From Parabacteroides timonensis (lineage in GTDB: Bacteria > Bacteroidota > Bacteroidia > Bacteroidales > Tannerellaceae): a DNA stretch of 64,000 nucleotides. Position 1 is the stretch's first letter, and every line of letters begins with the position of its first letter. Below, piece after piece: positions 42,991 to 51,070 of the stretch. A program made the position numbers and the translations under genes. The stretch spans positions 2,093,760-2,157,759 of the forward strand of contig NZ_LT669941.1 of NCBI RefSeq assembly GCF_900128505.1, given 5' to 3'. The notes below the pieces were generated by a model. The model was not told where the DNA came from. It made no database searches and worked only from the letters and a program-made list of their open reading frames with translations.

Positions 42991-43030
42991 AAAGAGCCAA
43001 TAAAAGATACCCCCTTTCATTGGCTCTTTT
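42991..43030 (+). terminator. Terminator of the TonB-dependent receptor
   Basis: AAAGAGCCAAT and ATTGGCTCTTT make a perfect 11-bp stem with a 17-nt loop, followed by TAATT. Confidence 0.85.
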
Positions 43031-43082
43031 AATTATTGGCAAAATGACACATTATTACCTTTAATAATTGATGAAATTTTTC

Positions 43083-43111
43083 TTGATTCTTCAAAAAAGA
43101 ATGTACCTTTG
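43083..43111 (+). promoter_or_regulatory. Promoter of the methylmalonyl-CoA operon
   Basis: TTG (43083-43085) and TACCTTTG (43104-43111), 18 nt apart (one short of the usual 19-21), 44 bp before the epimerase ATG. Confidence 0.6.
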
Positions 43112-43155
43112 CCTGCAAAACAAAAAGCATTATAAATTTTTAAATTATTATTGAC

Positions 43156-43566
43156 ATGGAAATTACACATATTGAGCACCTGGGCATTGCAGTGAAAAGC
43201 ATCGAAGCATGTCTGCCGTATTACGAAGAAATTTTAGGCATGAAATGCTACAACATCGAAGAAGTAGCTGACCAGAAAGTGAAAACTGCTTTCTTTAAAG
43301 TAGGCCAGACCAAAATTGAATTACTGGAACCGACCAGCGAAGACAGCACTATCGCTAAATTCATCGAAAAGAAAGGCGAAGGCATTCATCATATCGCATT
43401 TGCTGTACCCGATGTACAGGCTGCTTTAAATGAAGCTGAAGAAAAAGGCGTTAAGCTGATCGACAAAGCTCCCCGTGGTGGTGCAGAAGGTTTGAACATC
43501 GCTTTCCTTCACCCGAAATCAACTTGCAGCGTTCTGACAGAACTTTGCATGCCGGGTAACAAATAA
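43156..43566 (+). CDS. mce: Methylmalonyl-CoA epimerase
   Basis: 136 residues, family length. Glyoxalase/VOC fold with metal-binding His in ITHIEHLGIAVKS at the N-terminus, His in GEGIHHIAFAV and Glu in TELCMPG. Interconverts (R)- and (S)-methylmalonyl-CoA. It starts the operon whose next genes encode the sodium-pumping decarboxylase; together they turn succinyl-CoA-derived methylmalonyl-CoA into propionyl-CoA. Confidence 0.96.
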   Translation: MEITHIEHLGIAVKSIEACLPYYEEILGMKCYNIEEVADQKVKTAFFKVGQTKIELLEPTSEDSTIAKFIEKKGEGIHHIAFAVPDVQAALNEAEEKGVKLIDKAPRGGAEGLNIAFLHPKSTCSVLTELCMPGNK

Positions 43567-43604
43567 CAAAAACACTTCATTTCTAACAACAAATCAGAAA
43601 TACA

Positions 43605-45158
43605 ATGAGTAACCAACTTGAAAAAGTAAAAGAGCTTATCGCTCTTCGCGAACAAGCCCGTCTCGGTGGTGGAGAAAAAAGAATCGAGTCTCAGCACAAA
43701 AAAGGCAAGTACACAGCACGCGAACGTATCGCCATGTTACTTGACGAAGGTAGTTTCGAGGAGTTCGATATGTTCGTTCAACACCGTTGTACCAACTTCG
43801 GTATCGAAAAAACAAAATTCCTGGGTGATGGCGTTGTAACAGGTTATGGTACGATCGACGGCCGCCTTGTTTACGTCTATGCACAAGATTTCACAGTATT
43901 CGGCGGTGCTTTGTCAGAGTCATTAGCTATGAAGATCTGTAAAGTAATGGATCAGGCCATGAAGATGGGTGCCCCTGTCATCGGTCTGAACGATTCAGGT
44001 GGAGCACGTATCCAGGAAGGTGTCAACGCTTTGGCCGGTTATGCCGAAATTTTCCAGCGTAACATTCTGGCCTCAGGTGTTGTTCCACAGATTTCCGGTA
44101 TCTTTGGCCCATGTGCCGGTGGTGCCGTTTATTCTCCTGCACTGACAGACTTCAACATCATGACACGCGGAACAAGCTACATGTTCCTGACTGGTCCGAA
44201 AGTTGTAAAAACTGTTACCGGAGAAGACGTAACCCAGGAACAACTGGGTGGCGCAAGCGTACACACGACCAAATCGGGTGTTGCTCATTTCGCTGTCGAC
44301 ACAGAAGAAGATGGTCTGCAACTGATCCGCAAATTGATCGGCTTCCTTCCGCAGAATAACCTGGAAGAAACACCGCTGATCGAATGTAACGATCCTATCG
44401 ATCGCTTGGATGATGTATTAAATGATATTATTCCGGATAACACCAACCAGTCATACGATATGTATGAAGTGATCGGAACAATTATCGACAACGGCGAATT
44501 CCTTGAAGTACATGCCGATTATGCCAAAAATATTATCGTTGGTTTCGCTCGTTTCAACGGACAGACAGTTGGTATCGTAGCCAACCAGCCAAAAGTTATG
44601 GCCGGATGTCTCGACAGCAATGCATCACGTAAAGCAGGTCGTTTCGTTCGTTTCTGCGACGCATTCAACATTCCTCTGGTAACATTGGTTGACGTTCCGG
44701 GATTCCTTCCGGGAACAGGACAGGAATACAATGGTGTAATCCTTCACGGAGCTAAATTGCTTTATGCTTACGGTGAAGCAACTGTACCTAAAATCACAGT
44801 TACCCTGCGTAAATCTTATGGTGGAGCTTACTGCGTGATGAGTTCTAAACACCTGCGTGGCGATATGAACTACGCATGGCCGACTGCAGAAATCGCAGTA
44901 ATGGGCCCGAGCGGTGCAGTAGAAGTTATCTTCGCAAAAGAAGTTGCTGCATCGGAAGATCCGGCAAAAGCAACTGCTGAAAAAGAAGCAGAATACAAGA
45001 AAGCATTTGCAAACCCATACAATGCTGCTCAGTACGGTTATATCGACGATGTGATCGAACCGCGTAACACTCGTTTCCGTATTATTCGCGCATTACAACA
45101 ATTGCAGACTAAGAAGTTAAGCAATCCTGCTAAGAAACATGACAATCTGCCTCTATAA
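43605..45158 (+). CDS. mmdA: Methylmalonyl-CoA decarboxylase, carboxyltransferase (alpha) subunit
   Basis: 517 residues. Acyl-CoA carboxyltransferase duplicated crotonase fold: N-terminal ARERIAMLLDEGSFEEFD, FTVFGGALSE, NDSGGARIQEGV and GPCAGGAVYSP, and the C-terminal half VDVPGFLPGTGQEY, SYGGAYCVMSSKHLRGD, GAVEVIF. Transfers CO2 from methylmalonyl-CoA to the biotin on the MmdC subunit. Very close relatives are called propionyl-CoA carboxylase beta; the adjacent OadB-type subunit decides for the decarboxylase. Confidence 0.95.
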   Translation: MSNQLEKVKELIALREQARLGGGEKRIESQHKKGKYTARERIAMLLDEGSFEEFDMFVQHRCTNFGIEKTKFLGDGVVTGYGTIDGRLVYVYAQDFTVFGGALSESLAMKICKVMDQAMKMGAPVIGLNDSGGARIQEGVNALAGYAEIFQRNILASGVVPQISGIFGPCAGGAVYSPALTDFNIMTRGTSYMFLTGPKVVKTVTGEDVTQEQLGGASVHTTKSGVAHFAVDTEEDGLQLIRKLIGFLPQNNLEETPLIECNDPIDRLDDVLNDIIPDNTNQSYDMYEVIGTIIDNGEFLEVHADYAKNIIVGFARFNGQTVGIVANQPKVMAGCLDSNASRKAGRFVRFCDAFNIPLVTLVDVPGFLPGTGQEYNGVILHGAKLLYAYGEATVPKITVTLRKSYGGAYCVMSSKHLRGDMNYAWPTAEIAVMGPSGAVEVIFAKEVAASEDPAKATAEKEAEYKKAFANPYNAAQYGYIDDVIEPRNTRFRIIRALQQLQTKKLSNPAKKHDNLPL

Positions 45159-45173
45159 TTCTTAAAACAGGAA

Positions 45174-46064
45174 ATGAATATGATTAACAAAAGAATTGGA
45201 GTATTGCTGTTGTTCGTTTTGCTCGTTTCATTCGGAGCAAAAGCACAGCGTGCAACCTCCATGCGAATAAATGAAGTGTTGGTTATCAACGAAGACAACT
45301 TCGTTGACGACTACGGCAAACGTCACGCCTGGATAGAATTATTCAATACTTCTGCCGGAACGGTAAACATTGCCGGTTGTTATTTGACAGACGACAAAAA
45401 CAACCCAAAAAAATATCCGATCCCGAAGGGTGATGTATTAACTCAGATTCCTCCTCATCAGCACACATTATTTTGGGCTGACGGAGAGCCGGATCGCGGA
45501 ACTTTCCATGTTAATTTCACACTAGACCCGTCGAAAGAAAACTATATCGCTTTATACGATGCGGATGGTAGAACACTGATCGACGAAATCACGGTTCCGG
45601 CTGCACAAAGACCGGATGTGAGCTATGGTAGAGTAATAGACGGTCAGGAAGAATGGGCACAGCTTACAAAAGTAACTCCCAGCACAAACAACCTGACACT
45701 CGACTCGAATGAAAAGATCGAAAACTTCAAAAACAATGACTCTTTAGGTATCGGTATGACGATTACAGCCATGGCTGTTGTATTCCTGGGACTGCTCCTT
45801 CTTTACCTTATCTTCAAACAGGTCGGTAAAGCTGCGATTGCCGCCAGCAAACGAAATGCAGAGAAAGCCGGAGCTCCAGTCAGTGCCAGCGCACCTGACG
45901 AGGTTTCAGGAGAAGTCTTTGCAGCTATCGCCACGGCTCTGTATGAAATGAGCGATGACAACCATGACATCGAACATACAGTACTTACGATCCGTAAAGT
46001 TCGTCGTGCATATTCTCCATGGAGTTCAAAGATCTATAGCTTACGTGAAACTCCCAGAAAGTGA
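45174..46064 (+). CDS. OadG-family (gamma/delta) subunit fused to a lamin-tail domain
   Basis: 296 residues, far longer than ordinary OadG/MmdD (about 80-120). Signal peptide MNMINKRIGVLLLFVLLVSFGAKAQ; lamin-tail (LTD) domain of about 28-165 (RINEVLVINEDNFVDDYG, AWIELFNTSAG), thus periplasmic; a single membrane helix about 193-215 (MTITAMAVVFLGLLLLYLIF), then a cytoplasmic OadG-like region ending in IRKVRRAYSPWSSKIYSLRE. It lies between the catalytic alpha subunit and the biotin protein and presumably links them to the membrane pump. The LTD fusion is a Bacteroidetes feature whose role is unknown. Confidence 0.87.
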   Translation: MNMINKRIGVLLLFVLLVSFGAKAQRATSMRINEVLVINEDNFVDDYGKRHAWIELFNTSAGTVNIAGCYLTDDKNNPKKYPIPKGDVLTQIPPHQHTLFWADGEPDRGTFHVNFTLDPSKENYIALYDADGRTLIDEITVPAAQRPDVSYGRVIDGQEEWAQLTKVTPSTNNLTLDSNEKIENFKNNDSLGIGMTITAMAVVFLGLLLLYLIFKQVGKAAIAASKRNAEKAGAPVSASAPDEVSGEVFAAIATALYEMSDDNHDIEHTVLTIRKVRRAYSPWSSKIYSLRETPRK

Positions 46065-46086
46065 TTATCTCTAAAAACAAACAAGA

Positions 46087-46518
46087 ATGAAAAGTTTTAA
46101 ATATACCATCAACGGTAACGTATATAAAGTACACATCAATTCAGTGGTCGACGATATCGCTGAAGTAGAAGTAAACGGTACACCCTATAATGTAAAGATG
46201 GAGAAACCGGCAAAAAAACAAATGGTTACTCTGAAACGTCCGGCTCAGGCTCCGACAACCCCTTCAGGAGAATCGGTTATCACACGCCCGGCTGCCTCTA
46301 CCACACAGGGAGCTGTTAAAACTCCGCTGCCCGGTGTTATCCTGCAGATCAAATGTAATGTAGGCGACACTGTAAAAAGAGGACAAACTCTTCTTATCCT
46401 TGAGGCCATGAAGATGGAAAACAACATCAACGCAGACCGCGATGGTAAGATTATTGAAATTAAAGTACACAAAGGAGATTCTGTACTGGAAGGTGCCGAT
46501 CTCGTCGTAATCGGATAA
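46087..46518 (+). CDS. mmdC: Biotin carrier subunit of methylmalonyl-CoA decarboxylase
   Basis: 143 residues. N-terminal linker-like part (KSFKYTINGNVYKVHIN), a proline/threonine/alanine-rich hinge (about 50-78), and a C-terminal biotinyl domain with Lys109 in LEAMKMEN. Carries CO2 from the carboxyltransferase to the membrane decarboxylase subunit. 4 bp separate it from the next gene. Confidence 0.95.
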   Translation: MKSFKYTINGNVYKVHINSVVDDIAEVEVNGTPYNVKMEKPAKKQMVTLKRPAQAPTTPSGESVITRPAASTTQGAVKTPLPGVILQIKCNVGDTVKRGQTLLILEAMKMENNINADRDGKIIEIKVHKGDSVLEGADLVVIG

Positions 46519-46522
46519 GAAT

Positions 46523-47683
46523 ATGCAAGAGAGTTTTATGTCATTCCTGGGTGACAACCTACAGTTGTTCCTCACCTACACAGGGGTATATAATGCAACT
46601 CCGGGCCATATCGTCATGATTTTGGTAGGTTTGCTCTTTATATTCCTTGCGATAAAATACGAGTTTGAACCTATGCTTCTGATTCCTATCGGATTCGGTA
46701 TCCTGATCGGTAATATTCCTTTCAAAGATGCAGGATTACAGGTAGGTATTTATGAACAAGGGTCTGTACTGAACATCCTCTATCAAGGGGTAACCTCCGG
46801 ATGGTATCCACCATTGATCTTCCTCGGTATCGGGGCCATGACCGACTTCTCCGCTTTGATATCCAATCCAAAGTTGATGTTGATCGGTGCTGCTGCCCAG
46901 TTCGGAATCTTTGGTGCTTACATTATTGCTCTTCAGATGGGATTCGAACCGAACCAGGCTGGTGCTATCGGTATTATCGGTGGTGCTGACGGTCCTACGG
47001 CTATCTTCCTGTCTTCAAAACTGGCTCCAAACCTCATGGGTGCTATTGCGGTGTCAGCCTATTCGTATATGGCATTGGTACCTATTATCCAGCCGCCATT
47101 CATGCGTCTGCTTACCACAAAGAAAGAACGTCTGATCCGTATGAAACCGCCGAGAGCCGTTTCTTCTACGGAAAAGATCATCTTCCCGATTATCGGTCTG
47201 TTGCTGACTTGCTTCCTGGTTCCTTCCGGTTTGCCTCTGTTGGGTATGCTATTCTTCGGTAACCTGTTGAAAGAAAGTGGTGTGACACGTCGTCTGGCAG
47301 AAACTGCCCGCGGTCCGCTGATCGATACAATCACAATCCTGTTAGGTATCACGGTAGGTGCTTCTACACAAGCAACTCAGTTCCTGACCTTGAACTCTGT
47401 TAAGATCTTCGGCCTTGGTGCATTGTCATTCGTAATCGCAACATGTGCCGGTGTATTGTTCGTTAAGTTCTTCAACCTGTTCCTGAAACAAGGTAACAAG
47501 ATCAATCCGCTTATCGGTAACGCCGGTGTATCCGCCGTTCCTGACTCTGCACGTATCTCTCAGATCGTAGGTTTGGAATATGACCCGACCAACTATCTGT
47601 TGATGCACGCTATGGGTCCGAACGTAGCAGGTGTGATCGGTTCTGCTGTAGCTGCCGGTATCCTGTTAGGATTCTTAGGATAA
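46523..47683 (+). CDS. mmdB: Sodium-pumping decarboxylase beta subunit (OadB/MmdB)
   Basis: 386 residues; an internal start MSFLGDN at 46538 is also possible. Ten or so hydrophobic segments and the conserved IIGGADGPTAIFLSS region with the sodium-binding aspartate, plus NAGVSAVPDSARISQ near the C-terminus. Decarboxylates carboxybiotin and exports Na+ across the inner membrane. Last gene of the operon, followed by a strong terminator. Confidence 0.96.
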   Translation: MQESFMSFLGDNLQLFLTYTGVYNATPGHIVMILVGLLFIFLAIKYEFEPMLLIPIGFGILIGNIPFKDAGLQVGIYEQGSVLNILYQGVTSGWYPPLIFLGIGAMTDFSALISNPKLMLIGAAAQFGIFGAYIIALQMGFEPNQAGAIGIIGGADGPTAIFLSSKLAPNLMGAIAVSAYSYMALVPIIQPPFMRLLTTKKERLIRMKPPRAVSSTEKIIFPIIGLLLTCFLVPSGLPLLGMLFFGNLLKESGVTRRLAETARGPLIDTITILLGITVGASTQATQFLTLNSVKIFGLGALSFVIATCAGVLFVKFFNLFLKQGNKINPLIGNAGVSAVPDSARISQIVGLEYDPTNYLLMHAMGPNVAGVIGSAVAAGILLGFLG

Positions 47684-47719
47684 GATTTGAAGGATATTCT
47701 GAATATCCCAGAAATAAAA

Positions 47720-47765
47720 GATGGCATGTGTAAATGGACATTAAACTCCATTTTACATGCCATCC
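47720..47765. terminator. Terminator of the methylmalonyl-CoA decarboxylase operon
   Basis: GATGGCATGT-G-TAAATGGA and TCCATTTTACATGCCATC pair almost completely around an 8-nt loop. It also lies 27 bp beyond the stop of the small leftward gene, so it may stop both. Confidence 0.8.
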
Positions 47766-47791
47766 TTGTATTAACGACAATTCTTACATAT

Positions 47792-47923
47792 TTATTCAAC
47801 CACCATCGGACTCACTACCGGATCAGCTACTTCTTCCACTGTTGTTCCGACGAATAACCATACCATCAGGAGAACAATTGCCACTACTACCCCAATGACC
47901 AACCAAACATTTTTCTTTTTCAT
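47792..47923 (-). CDS. Small single-span membrane protein (43 residues)
   Basis: ATG at 47923 to TAA at 47792 on the minus strand: MKKKNVWLVIGVVVAIVLLM continues into WLFVGTT and an acidic, valine-rich tail (EEVADPVVSPMVVE). Three lysines, one clear membrane helix (about 6-26) and a short outer tail are typical of genuine small membrane proteins. Too short for automatic gene calls. Function unknown; no partner adjacent on the same strand apart from the upstream primase-like gene 220 bp away. Confidence 0.6.
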   Translation of the reverse strand: MKKKNVWLVIGVVVAIVLLMVWLFVGTTVEEVADPVVSPMVVE

Positions 47924-48019
47924 ATTTATGCCATTCTGTTTCTATTATGAGCATAAAACAGCAAATGCAATGATTTGGTTTAAAATCAGCTACCATAATT
48001 CTTTTTTCACAAAACAACC

Positions 48020-48115
48020 ATCATACTATCATTAATCAAACATAAAACAATGATTATAAAGCTATTAACCTTATGATAGTTATTCATTTAAACCATCATA
48101 ACATCTATCATACGA
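48020..48115. repeat. Cluster of TGATAGT / ACTATCA sites left of the primase-like gene
   Basis: TCATACTATCAT lies at 48020-48032, ATGATAGT at about 48073-48080, and a looser CTATCATACGATCAT follows near 48105. The same core occurs three times at 50875-50971 on the other side of the two-gene unit. The remaining 47924-48145 is AT-rich with no gene. Confidence 0.5.
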
Positions 48116-48145
48116 TCATATCAGACTTCATAAACATAATGATAT

Positions 48146-50227
48146 TCAACCATTTATTTCTTTTACATAATAACAAGTCCCTCTATTCGTCCGCTTATTC
48201 GGTACGTTATTTCGCTTCAAAAGTTTGCCGAAGTTGAGTATCATCGTTTTTGTGATGATAAAACCGGGGTGTTTTTCGGCTATAATATCCAGTATTTCGG
48301 TAGCGAGCAGCGGTTTCAAACCCTCCGTATCTTCCGGGATCGTGAAATAACGAAGGAACAATTGCTCTTCGGCCGGGACTTGCTGGAAACGCTGGTTGTT
48401 CTCCACGATTGCCGCTTCCTCCTCGTGCGTGAACCAGAAACGCTCGCCACGGCGCAACATTTCTTTCGCTTCGGCGTAAAGCTGTCCGTAATCGATCGGC
48501 TGAATATAATCGATCAGGCCTTCGATCTCTACACAGACAAAACGGCGACTTCCGGTCGGATCGGTCAGTAAATCAAAATTATTACTGGTAGCGATAAAAG
48601 TCGCATAACGACGAAGGCTGCGCGTCGAACTCTGATAAGGCAAGCGGGCATTGACCACCGCCTTCTGCAACACATGCTTCAGAAAACTCTGGTGTGAAGC
48701 CTTCACCGAATCGAACTCGTCGATATTGATCAACGCATAGCGGTGCAAAGCCAGTTCCGCCTCCTTCTTATTGCCGAAATCGATACTGTCCGTATAAAAA
48801 GGACGGAGTGCCGGCGGTAATAAGTTCAGGCAAAAAGTTGACTTTCCGCATCCCTGGTCACCCACCAACAAAGGCGTCGTACTGTTCCCGTGATCCTTAT
48901 CCATCTGCATCCAATGGGCAACCATACTCAGGAACCAACGGTAAAAACAATCCTGCCACAGCGGATTACTGTTAGGTACCCGATCTGCCAACACCCGGAT
49001 ATGCGGTTTGCCATCCCAGGCCGGAAGGTTAGCCAGGAACGACTCGATCGGATGATACGACGGGATTTGGTCGGAATGCACATACCGGTCGATATCCTTA
49101 TCCCACACATTCAGCCCCTCTTTCTGCGCCTCCAGGCAGATAGTATTACGAACCTTCTGTGTATAAGGATGATAAACAAACTGGATAACCGATCGATCCA
49201 GATATTCCACCTCCCCGTTCATCTCGTTCAAACGGAAATAATAACGCCTCGACATAAACTCTTCCAACTGCATCACCAGCGAAAAACATTCCGGCAAAGG
49301 CAATTTGCCTTCCCCGACCTTCTTCAGCAAATAAACCGAACGGAATACACTGCGTATCAGCACCTTCTGAGGTTTCAGCAAATCATACCGAAGCATCCAT
49401 CCTACCGCTTCTTCCTCCGGTATTCCCAGACGGCAACAGTTTTGCGCCATCTCCGTAAATAATGCCTGAAGATCGTTACCGCCGATAGCGGCAAATTTAC
49501 GGACAACCTCAACCAACGCCACACTGAAAAGCGTAGCAACCTGCGAGTTACGCTCCAACCCCGGCAACAAGCGGTCGACCGGATCGACCGGAGCATCCTG
49601 CACGATACGCAGTTCACCCTCGGAAGGCATCTGCAAAGGTTGCTCTATCCGGATTGCCATCGCATCCGGATTATAATACAACCCGGCATCATAACTGACC
49701 CGGGTACCCCGCGAAAGCACCGGCTCCTTCAACGTGACCATACTGCTCAACTGAGGCTGGTAATACCTGACAGCCAACTGGTAAGCTGCCGCATGAAATA
49801 ATTTCGCCTTCTCTTCCGAGCGGGGTAACTTTCCGTCCGGCAAGGTAAACGGCACGATTATCTTCACCGACTTGCCGCTCAACCCGATAAAAGCCAACAA
49901 CGTCTGCGGCATAGCGGAAGCTTCTTCGCGCACACGAGCAGCCTCTGCCATATCCGACAAACCGTTCACTTCCAAAACAATACATCCCGTATAGGTCTTT
50001 ATCCGAACCTGCCCCTCTTCTTTTCGATAAGTGGCGCCCCAAACAATAACCGGCATTTTTCCAGTCCATTCATTAAGATATCCAGGCAATGTAAAACAGA
50101 TCCTGTTACGTACTGCAGCAATCTGTTCCGCCAGACTGTCGGAACGCAACATATCTACAACCGCTTCCAGGTTACGGATCTGCACCATTAGTTGCTCTTT
50201 CTTATAACGGTATTGTGTAACTTTCAT
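48146..50227 (-). CDS. Primase-like (BT4734-type N-terminal domain) / VirE P-loop ATPase
   Basis: 693 residues. The N-terminal about 200 residues resemble the BT4734/BF3469 domain of Bacteroidales, a presumed primase-polymerase-like module (IKTYTGCIVLEVNGL, SRGTRVSYDAGLYYNP). The C-terminal part is a VirE/superfamily-3-like ATPase: Walker A GDQGCGKST (456-464), Walker B YALINIDEFD (about 497-506), sensor ATSNNFDLL, arginine finger GSRRF, and a winged-helix-like C-terminus. The family occurs in mobile elements and integrated phages and suggests helicase-primase activity. Translationally coupled to the HU-like gene (4-bp overlap). Confidence 0.85.
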   Translation of the reverse strand: MKVTQYRYKKEQLMVQIRNLEAVVDMLRSDSLAEQIAAVRNRICFTLPGYLNEWTGKMPVIVWGATYRKEEGQVRIKTYTGCIVLEVNGLSDMAEAARVREEASAMPQTLLAFIGLSGKSVKIIVPFTLPDGKLPRSEEKAKLFHAAAYQLAVRYYQPQLSSMVTLKEPVLSRGTRVSYDAGLYYNPDAMAIRIEQPLQMPSEGELRIVQDAPVDPVDRLLPGLERNSQVATLFSVALVEVVRKFAAIGGNDLQALFTEMAQNCCRLGIPEEEAVGWMLRYDLLKPQKVLIRSVFRSVYLLKKVGEGKLPLPECFSLVMQLEEFMSRRYYFRLNEMNGEVEYLDRSVIQFVYHPYTQKVRNTICLEAQKEGLNVWDKDIDRYVHSDQIPSYHPIESFLANLPAWDGKPHIRVLADRVPNSNPLWQDCFYRWFLSMVAHWMQMDKDHGNSTTPLLVGDQGCGKSTFCLNLLPPALRPFYTDSIDFGNKKEAELALHRYALINIDEFDSVKASHQSFLKHVLQKAVVNARLPYQSSTRSLRRYATFIATSNNFDLLTDPTGSRRFVCVEIEGLIDYIQPIDYGQLYAEAKEMLRRGERFWFTHEEEAAIVENNQRFQQVPAEEQLFLRYFTIPEDTEGLKPLLATEILDIIAEKHPGFIITKTMILNFGKLLKRNNVPNKRTNRGTCYYVKEING

Positions 50228-50613
50228 TCGAACGGGTATCTTTCAAATTTAAAAAACTTCATTTCTTTACGCAGGCGCGGACTCATCCTGAAACAAACGC
50301 GTTTCGCTTTCACCCGATGGGGAGTGCAATCCTTTTTGTCCTCATATCCTTCACTGGCAGCCGAAAGATATAAGTCACCCATATCCTTGAGTTCTACGGA
50401 ATATCCGTCTTTAAGGCATTCCTTAATCACATCGCTCAGCTCGCAGACGGTTACCAGCACATCTCCGCGCGTCAATGAACAACGGTCGGCTATCACTTCA
50501 GCCAACTTTTCGGTTGTAACTCGTCCCGTACTAACCGGAACACCATAAAACAGCTTCTTTTCTACCGGACCTGTCTTATCCGTTTTTGCTCGGACTACAT
50601 AGAAATGTGCCAT
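50224..50613 (-). CDS. HU/IHF-like DNA-binding protein, Bacteroidetes long form
   Basis: 129 residues from the ATG at 50613 (MAHFYVVRAKTDKTGP); the open frame extends to 50667. HU-like core TRGDVLVTVCELSDVIKECLKDGYSVELKDMGDLYLS and a basic C-terminus (KAKRVCFRMSPRLRKEMKFF). In many Bacteroidales such a gene precedes a BT4734/VirE gene, as here. A two-box promoter at 50758-50788 and a 13-bp-arm hairpin lie in its leader. Confidence 0.85.
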   Translation of the reverse strand: MAHFYVVRAKTDKTGPVEKKLFYGVPVSTGRVTTEKLAEVIADRCSLTRGDVLVTVCELSDVIKECLKDGYSVELKDMGDLYLSAASEGYEDKKDCTPHRVKAKRVCFRMSPRLRKEMKFFKFERYPFE

Positions 50614-50677
50614 AAATAAGGAGTTTTTATTAATAATAATACTAGTAAACTTCACCAAGACGGGCATTTTAGCCCAT

Positions 50678-50718
50678 TTTACACCCGGATCTGAACGATG
50701 CTTACATCCGGGTGTAAA
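50678..50718 (-). promoter_or_regulatory. Perfect 13-bp inverted repeat in the leader of the HU-like/primase operon
   Basis: TTTACACCCGGAT (50678-50690) and ATCCGGGTGTAAA (50706-50718) with a 15-nt loop. It lies between the predicted start site (about 50750) and the ATG (50613), so the mRNA would carry a stable hairpin; a third copy of ACCCGGATG occurs at 50729-50737. It may be an attenuator, a protein-binding stem or a DNA operator. Confidence 0.6.
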
Positions 50719-50757
50719 TACCCTCGAGACCCGGATGGCGGCAACTTTATCTCCTTA

Positions 50758-50788
50758 CAAATATAAGAAAAGTATCGCATATAAACAA
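50758..50788 (-). promoter_or_regulatory. Two-box promoter of the HU-like/primase operon
   Basis: Minus strand TTG (50786-50788) and TATATTTG (50758-50765), 20 nt apart; a full consensus match. Confidence 0.75.
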
Positions 50789-50873
50789 TGTTTTTCAATA
50801 GTTTATTTCATTTTTTCTTATTGCATTTTTCATATAGAAAGAACTAAAAACCGGGCGTTCCTGCAAATAAAAG

Positions 50874-50971
50874 AGTGATAGTATGGTGATAGATAGTGAT
50901 AGTTTATTTCACATACTATCACGCTATAAATAGATAATAATCTTATATTTATAATAAAAAGTGATAGTATG
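50874..50971. promoter_or_regulatory. Operator-like cluster of GTGATAGTATG sites
   Basis: GTGATAGTATG occurs at 50875-50885 and 50961-50971, its inverse CATACTATCAC at 50912-50922, and shorter GTGATAGA/T copies in between (50886 and 50896). It lies between divergent promoters of the HU-like/primase and SPFH operons, so one regulator could act on both. Confidence 0.6.
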
Positions 50972-50996
50972 ATAGTTATTTTTTATAAAATCTATG

Positions 50997-51004
50997 TATA
51001 TTTG
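50997..51004 (+). promoter_or_regulatory. -7 box of the SPFH operon
   Basis: TATATTTG, perfect, 67 bp upstream of the ATG at 51071. No TTG -33 box; the last GTGATAGTATG site sits near that position, suggesting an activator- or repressor-dependent promoter. Confidence 0.55.
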
Positions 51005-51070
51005 TCAGAAATGAGAAAACTACTTTAGTAAAAATAAAAGGAGTATAGAACCACTAAATTGAAAATAAAA

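Noticed and set aside
47823..48017. 64-codon leftward frame overlapping the 43-residue small gene
   Set aside because: It is the shifted frame of the smaller membrane protein, with an implausible cysteine/histidine-rich sequence.
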